A DNA stretch of 64,000 bases. It comes from Caulobacter ginsengisoli (GTDB lineage: Bacteria; Pseudomonadota; Alphaproteobacteria; Caulobacterales; Caulobacteraceae). The position numbers were made by a program, and so were the translations under genes. The notes beneath the pieces were generated by a model. That model was not told the origin of the DNA. It saw only the letters and a list, made by a program, of their open reading frames with translations, and ran no database searches. Shown here piece by piece: positions 25,695 through 35,564 of the stretch. Location: assembly GCF_030814835.1 (NCBI RefSeq), contig NZ_JAUSVS010000001.1, positions 749,001-813,000 of the forward strand, in the 5' to 3' direction. Every line of letters starts with the position of its first letter. The stretch's first letter is position 1.

Positions 25695-28600
25695 ATGACC
25701 GACGCCGCGTCCGGATTCATCCATCTGCGGGTGCGGTCGGCCTATTCCCTGCTGGAAGGGGCCATCAAGGCCGACAAGGTCGGGACGCTGGCGGCGGGGC
25801 AGGGCATGCCGGCCGTTGCGGTCACCGACCGGGCCAACCTGTTCGGGGCCCTGGAATTCTCCGTCACCGCCAAGGACGTCGGCGTCCAGCCGATCATCGG
25901 CTGCGCCCTGCCGGTCACCGGCATCGGCGAGGGCCCGCCCGAGCGCTGGGCCCGCCTGCCGACCATCGTGCTGCTGGCCCAGAACGAGGCCGGCTACCTC
26001 AACCTCTCGCGGCTGTCGTCCCAGGCCTATCTGGAGATCGACCAGGTCTCCGAGCCGTCGGTCCCCTGGTCGCGGGTGGTCGAGCAGTCGGAAGGGCTGA
26101 TCCTGCTGTCCGGCGGCCCCGACGGCCCGATCGACCCGCTGTTCGCCGCGGGCAAGACCGGGGAGGGCGGGGCGGCCCTGGCCGAAATGCAGCGGGTGTT
26201 CGGCGACCGCTTCTATGTCGAGCTGCAGCGCCACGGCCAGGCGGTCGAGGCCGCCGCCGAGCCTGGGCTGGTGGCCTGGGCCTATGCCAACGATGCGCCG
26301 CTGGTCGCCACCAATGACGTCTATTTCGGTCCCGCGGACCTCGCCGAGGCGCATGACGCGCTGATCTGCATCTCCGATGGCGCCTATCTGGGCCAGGACG
26401 AGCGGCGGCGGGTCAGTCCCGACCACTGGTTCAAGCCGGCCGCCGATATGCGCCGGCTGTTCGCCGACCTGCCCGAGGCCTGCGACAACACCATCGAGAT
26501 CGCCCGCCGCTGCGCCTTCATGGTCAAGAAGCGCGACCCGATCCTGCCGCGCTTCCCGACGGTGGGGGGCCGCACCGAGGACGAGGAACTGGCCCACCAG
26601 GCCCGCGAAGGGCTCAAGGCCCGGCTGGCCGACATCGTGCTGGCGGCGCCGGAAGAAGACTACTGGGCGCGACTGGAGTTCGAGATCGGGGTCATCGTCC
26701 AGATGGGCTTCCCCGGCTACTTCCTGATCGTGTCGGACTTCATCAAATGGTCCAAGGCCCACGGCATCCCGGTCGGCCCGGGCCGGGGCTCGGGGGCCGG
26801 CTCGCTGGTCGCCTGGTCGCTGACCATCACCGACCTGGATCCGCTGCGCTTTGGCCTGCTGTTCGAGCGCTTTCTCAATCCCGAGCGGGTCTCCATGCCC
26901 GACTTCGATATCGACTTCTGCCAGGAGCGCCGGGAAGAGGTCATCGCCTACGTCCAGGACAAGTACGGCGAGGACCGGGTCGCCCAGATCATCACCTTCG
27001 GCACCCTGCAGGCGCGGGCGGTCATGCGGGATGTGGGCCGGGTGATGCAGCTGCCGCTGGGCATGGTCGATCGCCTGGCCAAGATGATCCCCAACAACCC
27101 GGCCAGTCCCGTCACCCTGGCCCAGGCCATCAAGCTGGAGCCGCGCCTGCAGCAGGCCCGGGACGACGATCCGTCCGTCGCCCAGTGCCTGGACGTGGCG
27201 ATCAAGCTGGAGGGCCTCTACCGCAACGCCTCGACCCACGCCGCCGGGGTGGTGATCTCCGACCGGCCGCTGACCGAGCTGACCCCGCTCTACAAGGACC
27301 CGCGCTCCGAGCTGCCGGCCACCCAGTTCAACATGAAATGGGTCGAGAGCGCCGGTCTGGTGAAGTTCGACTTCCTGGGCCTCAAGACCCTGACCGTGCT
27401 CGACCGCGCTCTCAAGCACCTGGCCAAGCGCGGGGCGGCGGTCGATCTGACCAAGCTGCCGCTCGACGATACCGCCACCTACGAACTGATGGCCTCGGGC
27501 CAGACGGTGGGGGTGTTCCAGCTGGAAAGCCAGGGCATGCGCGACACCCTGCGCAAGCTGCGGCCCGGCTCGGTCGAGGAGGTGACGGCGCTGATCTCGC
27601 TCTATCGGCCAGGCCCGATGGAGAACATCGACAGCTTCGTGGACTGCAAGTTCGGCCGAAAGCCCGTCGACACCCTGCATCCGCTGCTCGAGCCGGTGCT
27701 GAAAGAGACCTACGGCATCGTCGTCTACCAGGAACAGGTGATGCAGATCGCCCAGATCCTGGCCGGCTACAGCCTGGGCGAGGCCGACCTGCTGCGCCGG
27801 GCCATGGGCAAGAAGAAGCCCGAGGAGATGGCCCAGCAGAAGGCCCGCTTCGTCTCCGGCGCCACCGAGCGTGGGGTGGACGCGGCCCAGGCCAAGTCGA
27901 TCTTCGACCTGGTCGAGAAGTTCGCCGGCTACGGCTTCAACAAGAGCCACGCCGCCGCCTATGCGATGATTTCGTACCAGACCGGTTGGCTCAAAGCGAA
28001 CGCGCCGGTCGAGTTCCAGGCCGCCTCGATGAGCCTGGACCTGTCCAACACCGACAAGCTGGCGGTGTTCTACCAGGACGCCCGCCGCTTCAAGATCGCC
28101 GTGCGGCCGCCGGACGTGAACCGCTCGGGCGCCGACTTCGAGGTCGAGGATGGCGAGGTGCTCTACGCGCTTGGGGCCGTGCGCAATGTCGGCTTCGCGG
28201 CCATGCAGCATCTGGTGGCGGTGCGGGCCGAGGGCGGACCGTTCCGCGACCTCTTCGACTTCGTCGAGCGGGTCGATCCCAAGCAGGTCAACAAGCGGGC
28301 CCTGGAAAACCTGGCCCGGGCCGGCGCCTTCGACTCCATCCACCCCAACCGCGCCCAGATCGTCGAGGCGGCCGACATGCTGACCTCGCACGGCCAGATG
28401 CTGGCCGCCGACCGCGCCTCGGCCCAGGTCAGCCTGTTCGGCGGCGAGCAGTCGGACGCTTCGCGCCCGCGCTTGCCGCGCACCGAAAACTGGGACCAGA
28501 TCCGCCGCCTCGACGAGGAACTGGCCGCCGTCGGCTTCTACCTGACCGGCCACCCGCTCGAGGACATGGTCGAGGTGCTGCGCCGCCGTCGCACCACCAT

Positions 28601-29126
28601 GCTGGCCGACGCCCTGGTCCAGGCCGAGGCCGGCTCGGAAGCCTTCAAGATGGCCGGCATGGTCCGCCGCCGCCAGGAACGCGCCCAGGCCAGCGGCGAA
28701 CGCTTCGCCTTCGTCTCGCTGTCCGATCCGACCGGCGAATACGAGGTGCTGTTTCCGCCCGAGGCCCTGCGCCGCTGCCGCGACATCCTCGAACCCGGCA
28801 AGGCGGTCGTCATCAAGGTCCGCGCCAAGTCCCGCGACGGCGAGGTCCGCTTCTTCGGCGACGACGCCGAAACCGTCGACAAGGCCGTCGAGTCGGTCGC
28901 CGCGAGCCTGCGCGTCCATGTCTCGCCGCGCTCGACCGAGATCGAAGCTCTCAAGAAGCGCCTGTCCTCGGCCGCCTCGCAACGCGGCGGCGAGATCATC
29001 CTGGTCGCGGGCCTTAGTGGTGGCCGCGAGGTCGAGCTGAAGCTTCCCGGTTTCTACAACCTCGACGCCTCGCTACGGGGTGCGCTGAAGACCGCGCCCG
29101 GGGTGGCGTACTTAGAGGACGTCTAA
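25695..29126 (+). CDS. dnaE: DNA polymerase III subunit alpha (DnaE)
   Basis: Replicative polymerase catalytic subunit, 1143 residues. The N-terminal PHP domain begins [16 protein letters not shown]; where E. coli has HLRVHS the second His is Arg (R14), so this metal site is probably inactive. The polymerase aspartates are in PDFDIDF (402-408), the finger region includes [16 protein letters not shown], and the helix-hairpin-helix ([18 protein letters not shown]) and OB domain follow. GGAGAGGA lies five bases upstream of the ATG. The gene sits 43 bases after sidA, so SOS induction may read into it. Confidence 0.96.
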   Translation: MTDAASGFIHLRVRSAYSLLEGAIKADKVGTLAAGQGMPAVAVTDRANLFGALEFSVTAKDVGVQPIIGCALPVTGIGEGPPERWARLPTIVLLAQNEAGYLNLSRLSSQAYLEIDQVSEPSVPWSRVVEQSEGLILLSGGPDGPIDPLFAAGKTGEGGAALAEMQRVFGDRFYVELQRHGQAVEAAAEPGLVAWAYANDAPLVATNDVYFGPADLAEAHDALICISDGAYLGQDERRRVSPDHWFKPAADMRRLFADLPEACDNTIEIARRCAFMVKKRDPILPRFPTVGGRTEDEELAHQAREGLKARLADIVLAAPEEDYWARLEFEIGVIVQMGFPGYFLIVSDFIKWSKAHGIPVGPGRGSGAGSLVAWSLTITDLDPLRFGLLFERFLNPERVSMPDFDIDFCQERREEVIAYVQDKYGEDRVAQIITFGTLQARAVMRDVGRVMQLPLGMVDRLAKMIPNNPASPVTLAQAIKLEPRLQQARDDDPSVAQCLDVAIKLEGLYRNASTHAAGVVISDRPLTELTPLYKDPRSELPATQFNMKWVESAGLVKFDFLGLKTLTVLDRALKHLAKRGAAVDLTKLPLDDTATYELMASGQTVGVFQLESQGMRDTLRKLRPGSVEEVTALISLYRPGPMENIDSFVDCKFGRKPVDTLHPLLEPVLKETYGIVVYQEQVMQIAQILAGYSLGEADLLRRAMGKKKPEEMAQQKARFVSGATERGVDAAQAKSIFDLVEKFAGYGFNKSHAAAYAMISYQTGWLKANAPVEFQAASMSLDLSNTDKLAVFYQDARRFKIAVRPPDVNRSGADFEVEDGEVLYALGAVRNVGFAAMQHLVAVRAEGGPFRDLFDFVERVDPKQVNKRALENLARAGAFDSIHPNRAQIVEAADMLTSHGQMLAADRASAQVSLFGGEQSDASRPRLPRTENWDQIRRLDEELAAVGFYLTGHPLEDMVEVLRRRRTTMLADALVQAEAGSEAFKMAGMVRRRQERAQASGERFAFVSLSDPTGEYEVLFPPEALRRCRDILEPGKAVVIKVRAKSRDGEVRFFGDDAETVDKAVESVAASLRVHVSPRSTEIEALKKRLSSAASQRGGEIILVAGLSGGREVELKLPGFYNLDASLRGALKTAPGVAYLEDV

Positions 29127-29163
29127 CCTCTGGATTTGAGGGGAGGCGGGCTTTGCGGGGCCC

Positions 29164-29192
29164 TTGCCTTTTCAACCCTTTCCGACTAAACC
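29164..29192 (+). promoter_or_regulatory. Candidate rpsB promoter
   Basis: TTGCCT at 29164-29169, then 17 bases, then TAAACC at 29187-29192 in the context GACTAAACC, close to the Caulobacter -10 consensus. It would start the rpsB transcript near 29200, leaving a leader of about 125 bases that contains a terminator-like hairpin. Confidence 0.4.
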
Positions 29193-29225
29193 CCGCGCCA
29201 TCTCACACGCAGATGTGCGGCCAGG

Positions 29226-29248
29226 CGCGGGTCAATCCCCGCGTTTTT
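29226..29248 (+). terminator. Rho-independent terminator-like hairpin in the rpsB leader region
   Basis: Perfect six-base stem CGCGGG/CCCGCG (29226-29231 with 29238-29243), loop TCAATC, followed directly by five T residues. It could end the dnaE transcript or, if the rpsB promoter lies upstream as proposed, act as an attenuator in the rpsB leader. Confidence 0.65.
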
Positions 29249-29325
29249 CCGTTCCGGTCCCAAGTCAGAATGGTCTGAGGCGGGGGTGTCTGCGGAGGTT
29301 GAACCGGAAGAAGGACCAAGGTTCC

Positions 29326-30270
29326 ATGGCACTGCCCGATTTCTCCATGCGCCAACTGCTTGAAGCCGGCGCCCACTTCGGCCACCAGACTCACCGCTGG
29401 AACCCGAAGATGGACCGCTACATCTTCGGCGCCCGCGCCAACATCCACATCATCGACCTGTCGCAGACCATGCCGCTGCTGCACCAGGCCCTGGTCAAGG
29501 TCCGTGAAGTCGCCGCCGCCGGCGGCCGCGTGCTGTTCGTCGGCACCAAGCGCCAGGCCTCCGACCCGGTGTCGGTCGCGGCCAAGCGCTGCGCCCAATA
29601 CTACGTCAACCACCGCTGGCTGGGCGGCACCCTGACCAACTGGCGCACCATCTCCGGCTCGATCGCCCGTCTGCGCGAACTGGAAGGCCTGCTCGAGGGC
29701 GAAGGCCAGGGCCGCTCCAAGAAGGAGCTGCTGCAGCTGACCCGCGAGCGCGAGAAGCTGGAACTGTCGCTGGGCGGCATCAAGAACATGGGCGGCATTC
29801 CCGACCTGATGTTCGTGATCGACACCAACAAGGAAGCCATCGCCATCCAGGAAGCCCGCAAGCTGAACATCCCGGTGGTGGCCATCCTGGACACCAACTG
29901 CGATCCGGACGGCATCACCTTCCCGATCCCCGGCAACGACGACGCCGCCCGCGCCCTGCAGCTCTACTGCGACCTGGTTGCCGACTCGGTGCTGGACGGC
30001 ATGGCCGCCGGCACGGTGGCCTCGGGTGTCGACATCGGCGCTTCGGAAGCCCCCTTCGAGCCGGCCCTGGCCCGCGAGCTGACCCCGGAACCCGTGACGG
30101 CCCCGGCCGCCAAGGCCGCCCCGGCCCCCGAGCCTGTCGCTGAAGCCGCGCCGGAACCGGTCGCCGAAGCCGCGCCCGAGACTGCTCCCGAAGCGGCTCC
30201 TGAAGCCGCCGCGGAAGAAGCTCCGGCTGAAGAAGCCCCGGCCGCCGACGAAGAGACCGCTTCGACCTGA
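29326..30270 (+). CDS. rpsB: 30S ribosomal protein S2
   Basis: Small-subunit protein needed for S1 docking and initiation. The core is classical: [22 protein letters not shown], then [14 protein letters not shown] and [19 protein letters not shown]. At 314 residues it is longer than the roughly 240-residue E. coli protein because residues 251-314 are an acidic Ala/Pro/Glu tail with imperfect repeats of PEPVAEAA. Such tails occur in Caulobacterales S2 (from memory). The ATG at 29326 is preceded by AAGG; the open frame upstream is non-coding leader. rpsB and tsf are co-transcribed. Confidence 0.96.
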   Translation: MALPDFSMRQLLEAGAHFGHQTHRWNPKMDRYIFGARANIHIIDLSQTMPLLHQALVKVREVAAAGGRVLFVGTKRQASDPVSVAAKRCAQYYVNHRWLGGTLTNWRTISGSIARLRELEGLLEGEGQGRSKKELLQLTREREKLELSLGGIKNMGGIPDLMFVIDTNKEAIAIQEARKLNIPVVAILDTNCDPDGITFPIPGNDDAARALQLYCDLVADSVLDGMAAGTVASGVDIGASEAPFEPALARELTPEPVTAPAAKAAPAPEPVAEAAPEPVAEAAPETAPEAAPEAAAEEAPAEEAPAADEETAST

Positions 30271-30296
30271 CCCTGGGTCTGACTGCAATAGAGATT

Positions 30297-30324
30297 GCGG
30301 CCGGGCTCCAAGGGGCCCGGCCGC
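30297..30324 (+). promoter_or_regulatory. Strong hairpin between rpsB and tsf
   Basis: A perfect ten-base stem, GCGGCCGGGC with GCCCGGCCGC, and an eight-base loop. No U-run follows (CACCCG instead), so full termination is unlikely; it may reduce read-through or protect the rpsB mRNA 3' end, and so set the S2 to EF-Ts ratio. Confidence 0.55.
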
Positions 30325-30351
30325 ACCCGTATCCGAACTGGAGGACTGAAT

Positions 30352-31290
30352 ATGGCGGAAATCACCGCTGCGCTGGTCAAGGACCTGCGCGAGAAATCGG
30401 GCGCCGGCATGATGGACTGCAAGAAGGCCTTGCAGGAAAACGACGGCAACATCGAAGCCTCGATGGACTGGCTGCGCACCAAGGGCATGGCCCAGGCCGC
30501 CAAGAAGGCCGACCGCGCCGCCGCTGAAGGCCTGGTGGGCGTGGCCCTGAAGAAGGACGGCAAGGGCATGACCGGCGCGGTCATCGAGCTCAACGCCGAA
30601 ACAGACTTCGTCTCGCGCAACGAGCTGTTCCAGGCCGCCGCCCGCAAGATCGCCGACACCGCCCTGTCGGTCGACGGCGACGTGGAAGCCATCAAGGAAG
30701 CCAAGACCTCGGACGGCGAAAAGATCGCCGACCTGGTCACCAACCTGATCGCCACGATCGGCGAGAACATGAACCTGCGCCGCTCGGCCCGTTTCAGCGT
30801 CGCTGAAGGCGCCGTCGCCGCCTACATCCACAACGCCACCGCGCCGGAACTGGGCCGCATCGGCGTGCTGGTGGCCATGGAAGGCCCCGGCGACCAGGAC
30901 GCCCTGCAGGCGGTCGGCAAGAAGATCGCCATGCACGTGGCGGCCACCAACCCGCTGTCGCTGTCGACCGACGACCTGGACCCGGCCGCCGTCGAGCATG
31001 AGCGCGCCATCCTGACCGAGAAGGCCAAGGAAGACGGCCGTCCGGAGGCCATGATCGGCAAGATCGTCGACGGCCAGATCGCCAAGTTCCAGCGCGAAGT
31101 GGTCCTGCTCAAGCAGGCCTTCGTGATGAACCCCGACCAGACCATCGAGCAGCTCGTCGCCGAGACCTCGAAGGCTCAGGGCGGCCCGGTTTCGGTCAAG
31201 GGCTTCGTGCGCCTGGCCCTGGGCGAGGGCGTCGAGAAGAAGGTCGATGACTTCGCGGCCGAAGTCGCCTCGATGACCGGCGGAAACTGA
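30352..31290 (+). CDS. tsf: Elongation factor Ts
   Basis: Nucleotide exchange factor for EF-Tu. The N-terminal module is diagnostic: [19 protein letters not shown], with the TDFVSRN loop that inserts into EF-Tu. The coiled-coil region and the C-terminal module ([15 protein letters not shown]) follow. The length of 312 residues is typical for alphaproteobacteria. The start MAEITAAL has GGAGGA eight bases upstream. Confidence 0.97.
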   Translation: MAEITAALVKDLREKSGAGMMDCKKALQENDGNIEASMDWLRTKGMAQAAKKADRAAAEGLVGVALKKDGKGMTGAVIELNAETDFVSRNELFQAAARKIADTALSVDGDVEAIKEAKTSDGEKIADLVTNLIATIGENMNLRRSARFSVAEGAVAAYIHNATAPELGRIGVLVAMEGPGDQDALQAVGKKIAMHVAATNPLSLSTDDLDPAAVEHERAILTEKAKEDGRPEAMIGKIVDGQIAKFQREVVLLKQAFVMNPDQTIEQLVAETSKAQGGPVSVKGFVRLALGEGVEKKVDDFAAEVASMTGGN

Positions 31291-31311
31291 CCGACCTTTG
31301 ATGAAACTTGG

Positions 31312-31342
31312 GGGCGCGTGCGGCTTAACGGCCGCCGCGCCC
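31312..31342 (+). promoter_or_regulatory. Hairpin between tsf and pyrH
   Basis: GGGCGCG (31312-31318) pairs with CGCGCCC (31336-31342), and GCGGC with GCCGC inside it across a bulged T, around the loop TTAACG. The following TTGGTCTATG is not a clean U-run, so it may be a weak terminator or processing signal before pyrH. Confidence 0.45.
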
Positions 31343-31379
31343 TTGGTCTATGTTGGGTCCGACTCGTTCCGGAGCGTGC

Positions 31380-32099
31380 ATGTCGCAGCCGCGTTACAAG
31401 AATATCCTGCTGAAGGTCTCGGGCGAGGTGCTGATGGGCGACACGCCCTTCGGCATCGACATGCCGACCGTCGAGGCCGTGGCCCGCGACATCAAGCAGA
31501 TCGTCGATGAGGGCGTGCGCCTGAGCCTGGTGATCGGCGGCGGCAACATCTTCCGCGGCATGGCCGGGGCCGCCAAGGGCATGGACCGGGCCAGCGCCGA
31601 CTATATGGGCATGCTGGCCACCGTCATGAACGCTCTGGCCATGCAGGACGCCCTGGAGCGGGTGGGGGTCAACACCCGCGTGCAGTCGGCCATTCCCATG
31701 CCGACCGTCTGCGAGCCGCTGATCCGCCGGCGGGCCGAGCGGCATCTGGAAAAGGGCCGGGTGGTGATCTTCGCCGCCGGCACCGGCAATCCCTTCTTCA
31801 CCACCGACAGCGGCGCCGCTTTGCGCGCGGCCGAGATGAAGTGCGACGCCCTGTTCAAGGGCACCAGCGTCGATGGCGTCTACACGGCCGATCCGAAGAA
31901 GGACGCCAAGGCCACGCGGTTCGAAAAACTGAGCTATCATGAGGTCTTGTCGCGGGACCTGAAGGTGATGGACGCCTCGGCGATCAGCCTGATGCGCGAG
32001 AACGCGATCCCGATCGTGGTGTTCTCGATCCGCGAGCGGGGCAATCTGATGAAGGTGCTGCACGGCGAAGGCGTCTACACGACCATCACGGCAGACTGA
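31380..32099 (+). CDS. pyrH: Uridylate kinase (UMP kinase)
   Basis: Hexameric amino-acid-kinase-fold enzyme converting UMP to UDP. The P-loop-like region is [12 protein letters not shown], and the glycine loop [10 protein letters not shown], the phosphate region [17 protein letters not shown] and the lysine region [10 protein letters not shown] are all intact. ATG 31380 begins [12 protein letters not shown]; the in-frame start at 31350 is in the leader. The length of 239 residues is standard. The neighbour frr begins 12 bases after its stop. Confidence 0.97.
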   Translation: MSQPRYKNILLKVSGEVLMGDTPFGIDMPTVEAVARDIKQIVDEGVRLSLVIGGGNIFRGMAGAAKGMDRASADYMGMLATVMNALAMQDALERVGVNTRVQSAIPMPTVCEPLIRRRAERHLEKGRVVIFAAGTGNPFFTTDSGAALRAAEMKCDALFKGTSVDGVYTADPKKDAKATRFEKLSYHEVLSRDLKVMDASAISLMRENAIPIVVFSIRERGNLMKVLHGEGVYTTITAD

Positions 32100-32111
32100 G
32101 GGAGAGAGACG

Positions 32112-32678
32112 ATGGCGACCGCCGAGAAGCCGGTACTGGCCAACTACAAGAGCCGAATGGACAAGGCCGTCATGGCCCTGAAGGAAGAGTTCTCGACCCT
32201 GCGCGCCGGCCGGGCTTCGGCCAACCTGCTGGACCAGGTGCATGTCGACGCCTACGGCTCGACCATGCCGCTGACCCAGTGCGCCTCGGTCACCGTTCCC
32301 GACGCCCGCTCGCTGGCGGTCAGCGTCTGGGACCGCGGCCTGATCGTTTCGGTCGAGAAGGCCATCCGCAGCGCGGGCCTGGGCCTCAATCCGGTCGTCG
32401 AGGGCCAGAACCTGCGCATCCCGATCCCGCCGCTCACCGAGGAGCGCCGCAAGGACATGGCCAAGCTGGCCGGCAAATACGCCGAGCAGCAGAAGATCGC
32501 CATCCGCAACGTCCGTCGCGAAGGCATGGACGACCTGAAGAAGGCCGAGAAGGACGCAGTCATCTCGCAGGACGAGCAGAAGCGGATGGAAACCGAGATG
32601 CAGAAGCTCACCGACGAGGCCGTCAAGCGCGTGGACGAGGCCTTGAAAACCAAAGAACAAGAGATCATGCAGGTTTAG
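32112..32678 (+). CDS. frr: Ribosome recycling factor
   Basis: Releases ribosomes after termination together with EF-G. The two-domain tRNA-mimic sequence is clear: [26 protein letters not shown], then [23 protein letters not shown] and [12 protein letters not shown]. The length of 188 residues is normal. GGGAGAGAG lies a few bases before the ATG. It is part of the pyrH-frr-uppS cluster. Confidence 0.97.
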   Translation: MATAEKPVLANYKSRMDKAVMALKEEFSTLRAGRASANLLDQVHVDAYGSTMPLTQCASVTVPDARSLAVSVWDRGLIVSVEKAIRSAGLGLNPVVEGQNLRIPIPPLTEERRKDMAKLAGKYAEQQKIAIRNVRREGMDDLKKAEKDAVISQDEQKRMETEMQKLTDEAVKRVDEALKTKEQEIMQV

Positions 32679-32681
32679 TGT

Positions 32682-32726
32682 CGTTCGCAGGGCGCGCCTT
32701 GGCGCGGGTGGGGCTTTGGGCGAACG
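32682..32726 (+). promoter_or_regulatory. Nested hairpin between frr and uppS
   Basis: An outer stem CGTTCGC/GCGAACG (32682-32688 with 32720-32726) encloses an inner six-base hairpin CGCGCC-TT-GGCGCG (32693-32706). It occupies almost all of the gap and ends just before the uppS ribosome site. Probably an RNA processing or translation-control element. Confidence 0.45.
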
Positions 32727-32739
32727 AAAGGGGACGGAT

Positions 32740-33528
32740 ATGACGCCGGCGGACGGCCAGCATCGACGGGGGGAGAAATCCGCCCCGGGCGCGCCGCAAG
32801 AGCGTCAGGCGGGTCTCCACGTCGCCATCATCATGGACGGCAACGGCCGCTGGGCCAAGCGCCGGGGCCTGCCGCGCACCTTCGGCCATCGCGAGGGTGT
32901 GAAGGCCCTGAAACGCACCGTCGAGGGCGCGCCGAAACTGGGCGTCACCCAGCTGACCGTGTTCGGCTTCTCGACCGAGAACTGGCGCCGGCCGGTGGCC
33001 GAGGTCTCCGAACTGATGGACCTGCTCAAGGCCTATGTGCAGAGCGACCTGGACCGGCTGGCCCGCGAGGGCGTCAAGGTGCGCATCCTGGGCCGCCGCA
33101 CGGGCCTGCGCCCCGACATCCTGGAAATCATCGAGAACGCCGAGCGCCGCACCGCCGCCAATGAAAAATTCGTGCTGCAGGTGGCCTTCAACTATGGCGG
33201 CCGGGCCGATATCGCCGACGCCGCCCGGCGACTGGCTGAGGAGGTCGCGGCCGGAACGCTGGACCCCGCCACCATCGACGAGGCGGCCTTCGCGGCCCGG
33301 CTGTCCAGCGCCGAGGCGCCAGAGCCGGACCTGATCGTCCGCACCAGCGGCGAGCGGCGGATGTCCAACTTCCTGCTCTGGGAATGCGCCTACGCCGAAC
33401 TGATCTTCCAGGACGTGCTATGGCCTGACTATGGGCCCGAACAACTCAAGGCGGCCATCGCCGAATTCCAATCCAGGGAACGGCGTTTTGGAGGAGCCGC
33501 GGCAGATGACGTCCTCGCCGCCGGCTAG
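32740..33528 (+). CDS. uppS: Isoprenyl (undecaprenyl) diphosphate synthase
   Basis: Adds isopentenyl units in cis to make the C55 lipid carrier for peptidoglycan and other glycans. The substrate loop IIMDGNGRWAKRRGLPRTFGH carries the catalytic Asp and the diphosphate-binding Arg residues; FGFSTENWRRP and LLIRTSGE-type motif (DLIVRTSGERRMSNFLLWE) complete the signature. The ATG at 32740 follows GGGGACG. The length of 262 residues is usual. The cdsA start lies inside its 3' end. Confidence 0.96.
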   Translation: MTPADGQHRRGEKSAPGAPQERQAGLHVAIIMDGNGRWAKRRGLPRTFGHREGVKALKRTVEGAPKLGVTQLTVFGFSTENWRRPVAEVSELMDLLKAYVQSDLDRLAREGVKVRILGRRTGLRPDILEIIENAERRTAANEKFVLQVAFNYGGRADIADAARRLAEEVAAGTLDPATIDEAAFAARLSSAEAPEPDLIVRTSGERRMSNFLLWECAYAELIFQDVLWPDYGPEQLKAAIAEFQSRERRFGGAAADDVLAAG

Positions 33529-34357
33529 GCGTTTCGACTGGGACAACCTGGGCGTACGGGTGGTGTCGGCGGTGGTGCTGGTCCCCGTCGCCCTGGCGGC
33601 TATCTGGTTCGGCGGCTGGGCCTTCCTGCTGCTGCTGTCGGTCGGTATCGCCCTGCTCTCGATCGAATGGGGCGGCATGACCGCCGCCAAGGCCCCGATC
33701 CGCATCGCCGCGGTGGTCATGATCTCGGTTCTGGCCGCCACCTTCGCCTCCTATCGCGGGGAGGTCTGGATCGGCTGGTACGGCGTCGCCTGGGCCAGCG
33801 TGATCGTCGGCGCCGCCCTGGCCGCCTTCGTCGCCCGCAATGTCGCCGAGCACCCGATCAACGCCGCCTATGGCGTCATCTACCTGGCCCCCGCCTGCAT
33901 CGCCCTGATCTGGCTGCGCTCGAGCATCGGCAACGAAAAGGGCGTCAGCTGGACGTTCCTGGTGTTCGCCGTCGCCTGGTCGGCCGACATCGCCGCCTAT
34001 GTGGTCGGCAGCACCCTCAAGGGACCCAAGCTCTGGCCGCGCTTCTCGCCAAACAAGACCTGGTCGGGCTTCATCGGCGGCCTGATCGCCGCCATGATCA
34101 CGGCCTGGGCTGTGACCCATTTCAGCGGCCAGACCCTGCCGATGACCTCGGCCCTGCTGTGCGGCCTGTTCGGCGGGCTGGCGACCATGGCCGGCGACCT
34201 GTGGGAATCGATGCTCAAGCGCCGCTTCGGGGTGAAGGACTCCGGCGATCTGATCCCCGGACACGGCGGACTGCTGGATCGCGTCGACGGCCTGTTGTTC
34301 TGCATCATGGTGGTGGCCGCCGCCCGGCTGGCCGCCCATGAGGGATGGGTGTTTTGA
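33506..34357 (+). CDS. cdsA: Phosphatidate cytidylyltransferase (CDP-diglyceride synthase)
   Basis: Inner-membrane enzyme making CDP-diacylglycerol for phospholipid synthesis. The C-terminal signature block is intact: [20 protein letters not shown] and [18 protein letters not shown], then [13 protein letters not shown] with its catalytic acidic residues. About seven membrane helices. The 283-residue product starts at ATG 33506, 23 bases inside the uppS gene, with GGAGGAG upstream; the longer frame into uppS is unlikely. Confidence 0.95.
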   Translation: MTSSPPARRFDWDNLGVRVVSAVVLVPVALAAIWFGGWAFLLLLSVGIALLSIEWGGMTAAKAPIRIAAVVMISVLAATFASYRGEVWIGWYGVAWASVIVGAALAAFVARNVAEHPINAAYGVIYLAPACIALIWLRSSIGNEKGVSWTFLVFAVAWSADIAAYVVGSTLKGPKLWPRFSPNKTWSGFIGGLIAAMITAWAVTHFSGQTLPMTSALLCGLFGGLATMAGDLWESMLKRRFGVKDSGDLIPGHGGLLDRVDGLLFCIMVVAAARLAAHEGWVF

Positions 34358-35544
34358 GTAAGCCTCGCACGATCGTCGTCCTGGGCTCGACCGGCTCGGT
34401 GGGCGTTTCCACCCTGGATTTGCTGGAGCAGTCGGGGGCGGAGGTCGAGATCCTGGCCCTGACCGCCGGCCGCAACGTCGCCAAGCTGGCCGAGCAGGCG
34501 TTGAAATGGCGCCCCCGCCAGGCGGTCATCGGGGACGAGCGCCTGTTGCCCGAGCTGCGCGAGCGCCTGAGCGGCTCGGGCGTCGGGTGCGCCGCCGGCG
34601 CGGCCGCCGTCGTCGAGGCGGCGGGGCAGGGGGCTGACTGGGTGATGAGCGCCATCGTCGGCGCCGCCGGCCTGCCACCGACCCTGGCCGCCGCCCGGGC
34701 CGGCTCGGTGGTGGCGCTGGCCAACAAGGAAAGCCTGGTCTGCGCCGGGCCCGCCCTGCTGGAGATCGCCCGGCGGGCTGGAGGGACCATCATCCCGGTC
34801 GATTCGGAGCATTCGGCCATCTTCCAGGTGCTGCAGCCGGCCTGCGCCAGCCGCGTCGCCAAGCTGATTCTCACCGCGTCCGGCGGACCGTTCCGGACCT
34901 GGACGCGCGAGGCCATGGAAGGCGCCACCCCCGAGCAGGCCGTGGCCCATCCCAACTGGAGCATGGGCGCCAAGATTTCGGTCGACAGCGCCACCATGAT
35001 GAACAAGGGGCTGGAGATGATCGAGGCCTCCTACCTGTTCGAGACCGGCCCCGACCGCATCGACGTGCTGGTCCACCCGCAGTCGATCATCCACAGCATG
35101 GTGGAGTACGAGGACGGCTCCACCCTGGCCCAGCTGGGGGCGGCGGACATGCGCACGCCCATCGCCTGCGCCTTCAGCTGGCCCGACCGCCTGCCCTGGC
35201 CCGCGCCGCGCATGGATCTGGCGGCCATGGGGCAGCTGACCTTCGAGGCCCCCGACCTCGAGCGCTTCCCCGCCATCGACCTGGCCCGCTCGGCGCTGCG
35301 GGCCGGCGGCATGGCCCCGGCGGCGATGAATGCGGCCAATGAGCTGGCCGTGGCCGCCTTCCTTGACCGGCGCCTCGGCTTTCTGGATATTGCCCGGGCT
35401 GTGTCGGAGACGCTGGACCGTATGAATGGGCAAGGCGACCTGGCCGAGGGGGCGGACGACGCGCTGGAGACCGCGATGATGACCGACGCCAGCGCCCGCC
35501 GGGTGGCGGCCCAGGTCCTCACCGGCTTCCAGAGCCGCTCTTAA
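34345..35544 (+). CDS. dxr: 1-deoxy-D-xylulose 5-phosphate reductoisomerase
   Basis: Second step of the MEP isoprenoid pathway, NADPH-dependent. The Rossmann motif [16 protein letters not shown] is near the N-terminus, and [23 protein letters not shown] and the metal/substrate block [23 protein letters not shown] follow. The ATG overlaps cdsA by 13 bases; a TTG at 34354 (TTGA overlap) would give a product three residues shorter and is an equal alternative. It feeds the UppS reaction encoded two genes upstream. Confidence 0.96.
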   Translation: MGVLSKPRTIVVLGSTGSVGVSTLDLLEQSGAEVEILALTAGRNVAKLAEQALKWRPRQAVIGDERLLPELRERLSGSGVGCAAGAAAVVEAAGQGADWVMSAIVGAAGLPPTLAAARAGSVVALANKESLVCAGPALLEIARRAGGTIIPVDSEHSAIFQVLQPACASRVAKLILTASGGPFRTWTREAMEGATPEQAVAHPNWSMGAKISVDSATMMNKGLEMIEASYLFETGPDRIDVLVHPQSIIHSMVEYEDGSTLAQLGAADMRTPIACAFSWPDRLPWPAPRMDLAAMGQLTFEAPDLERFPAIDLARSALRAGGMAPAAMNAANELAVAAFLDRRLGFLDIARAVSETLDRMNGQGDLAEGADDALETAMMTDASARRVAAQVLTGFQSRS

Positions 35545-35564
35545 CTTAAGCCCGGTTCGGATAC

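Noticed and set aside
25494..28982. A 1162-codon minus-strand frame opposite dnaE
   Set aside because: Antisense to the polymerase gene, composition of a shadow frame, and no ribosome site or domain.
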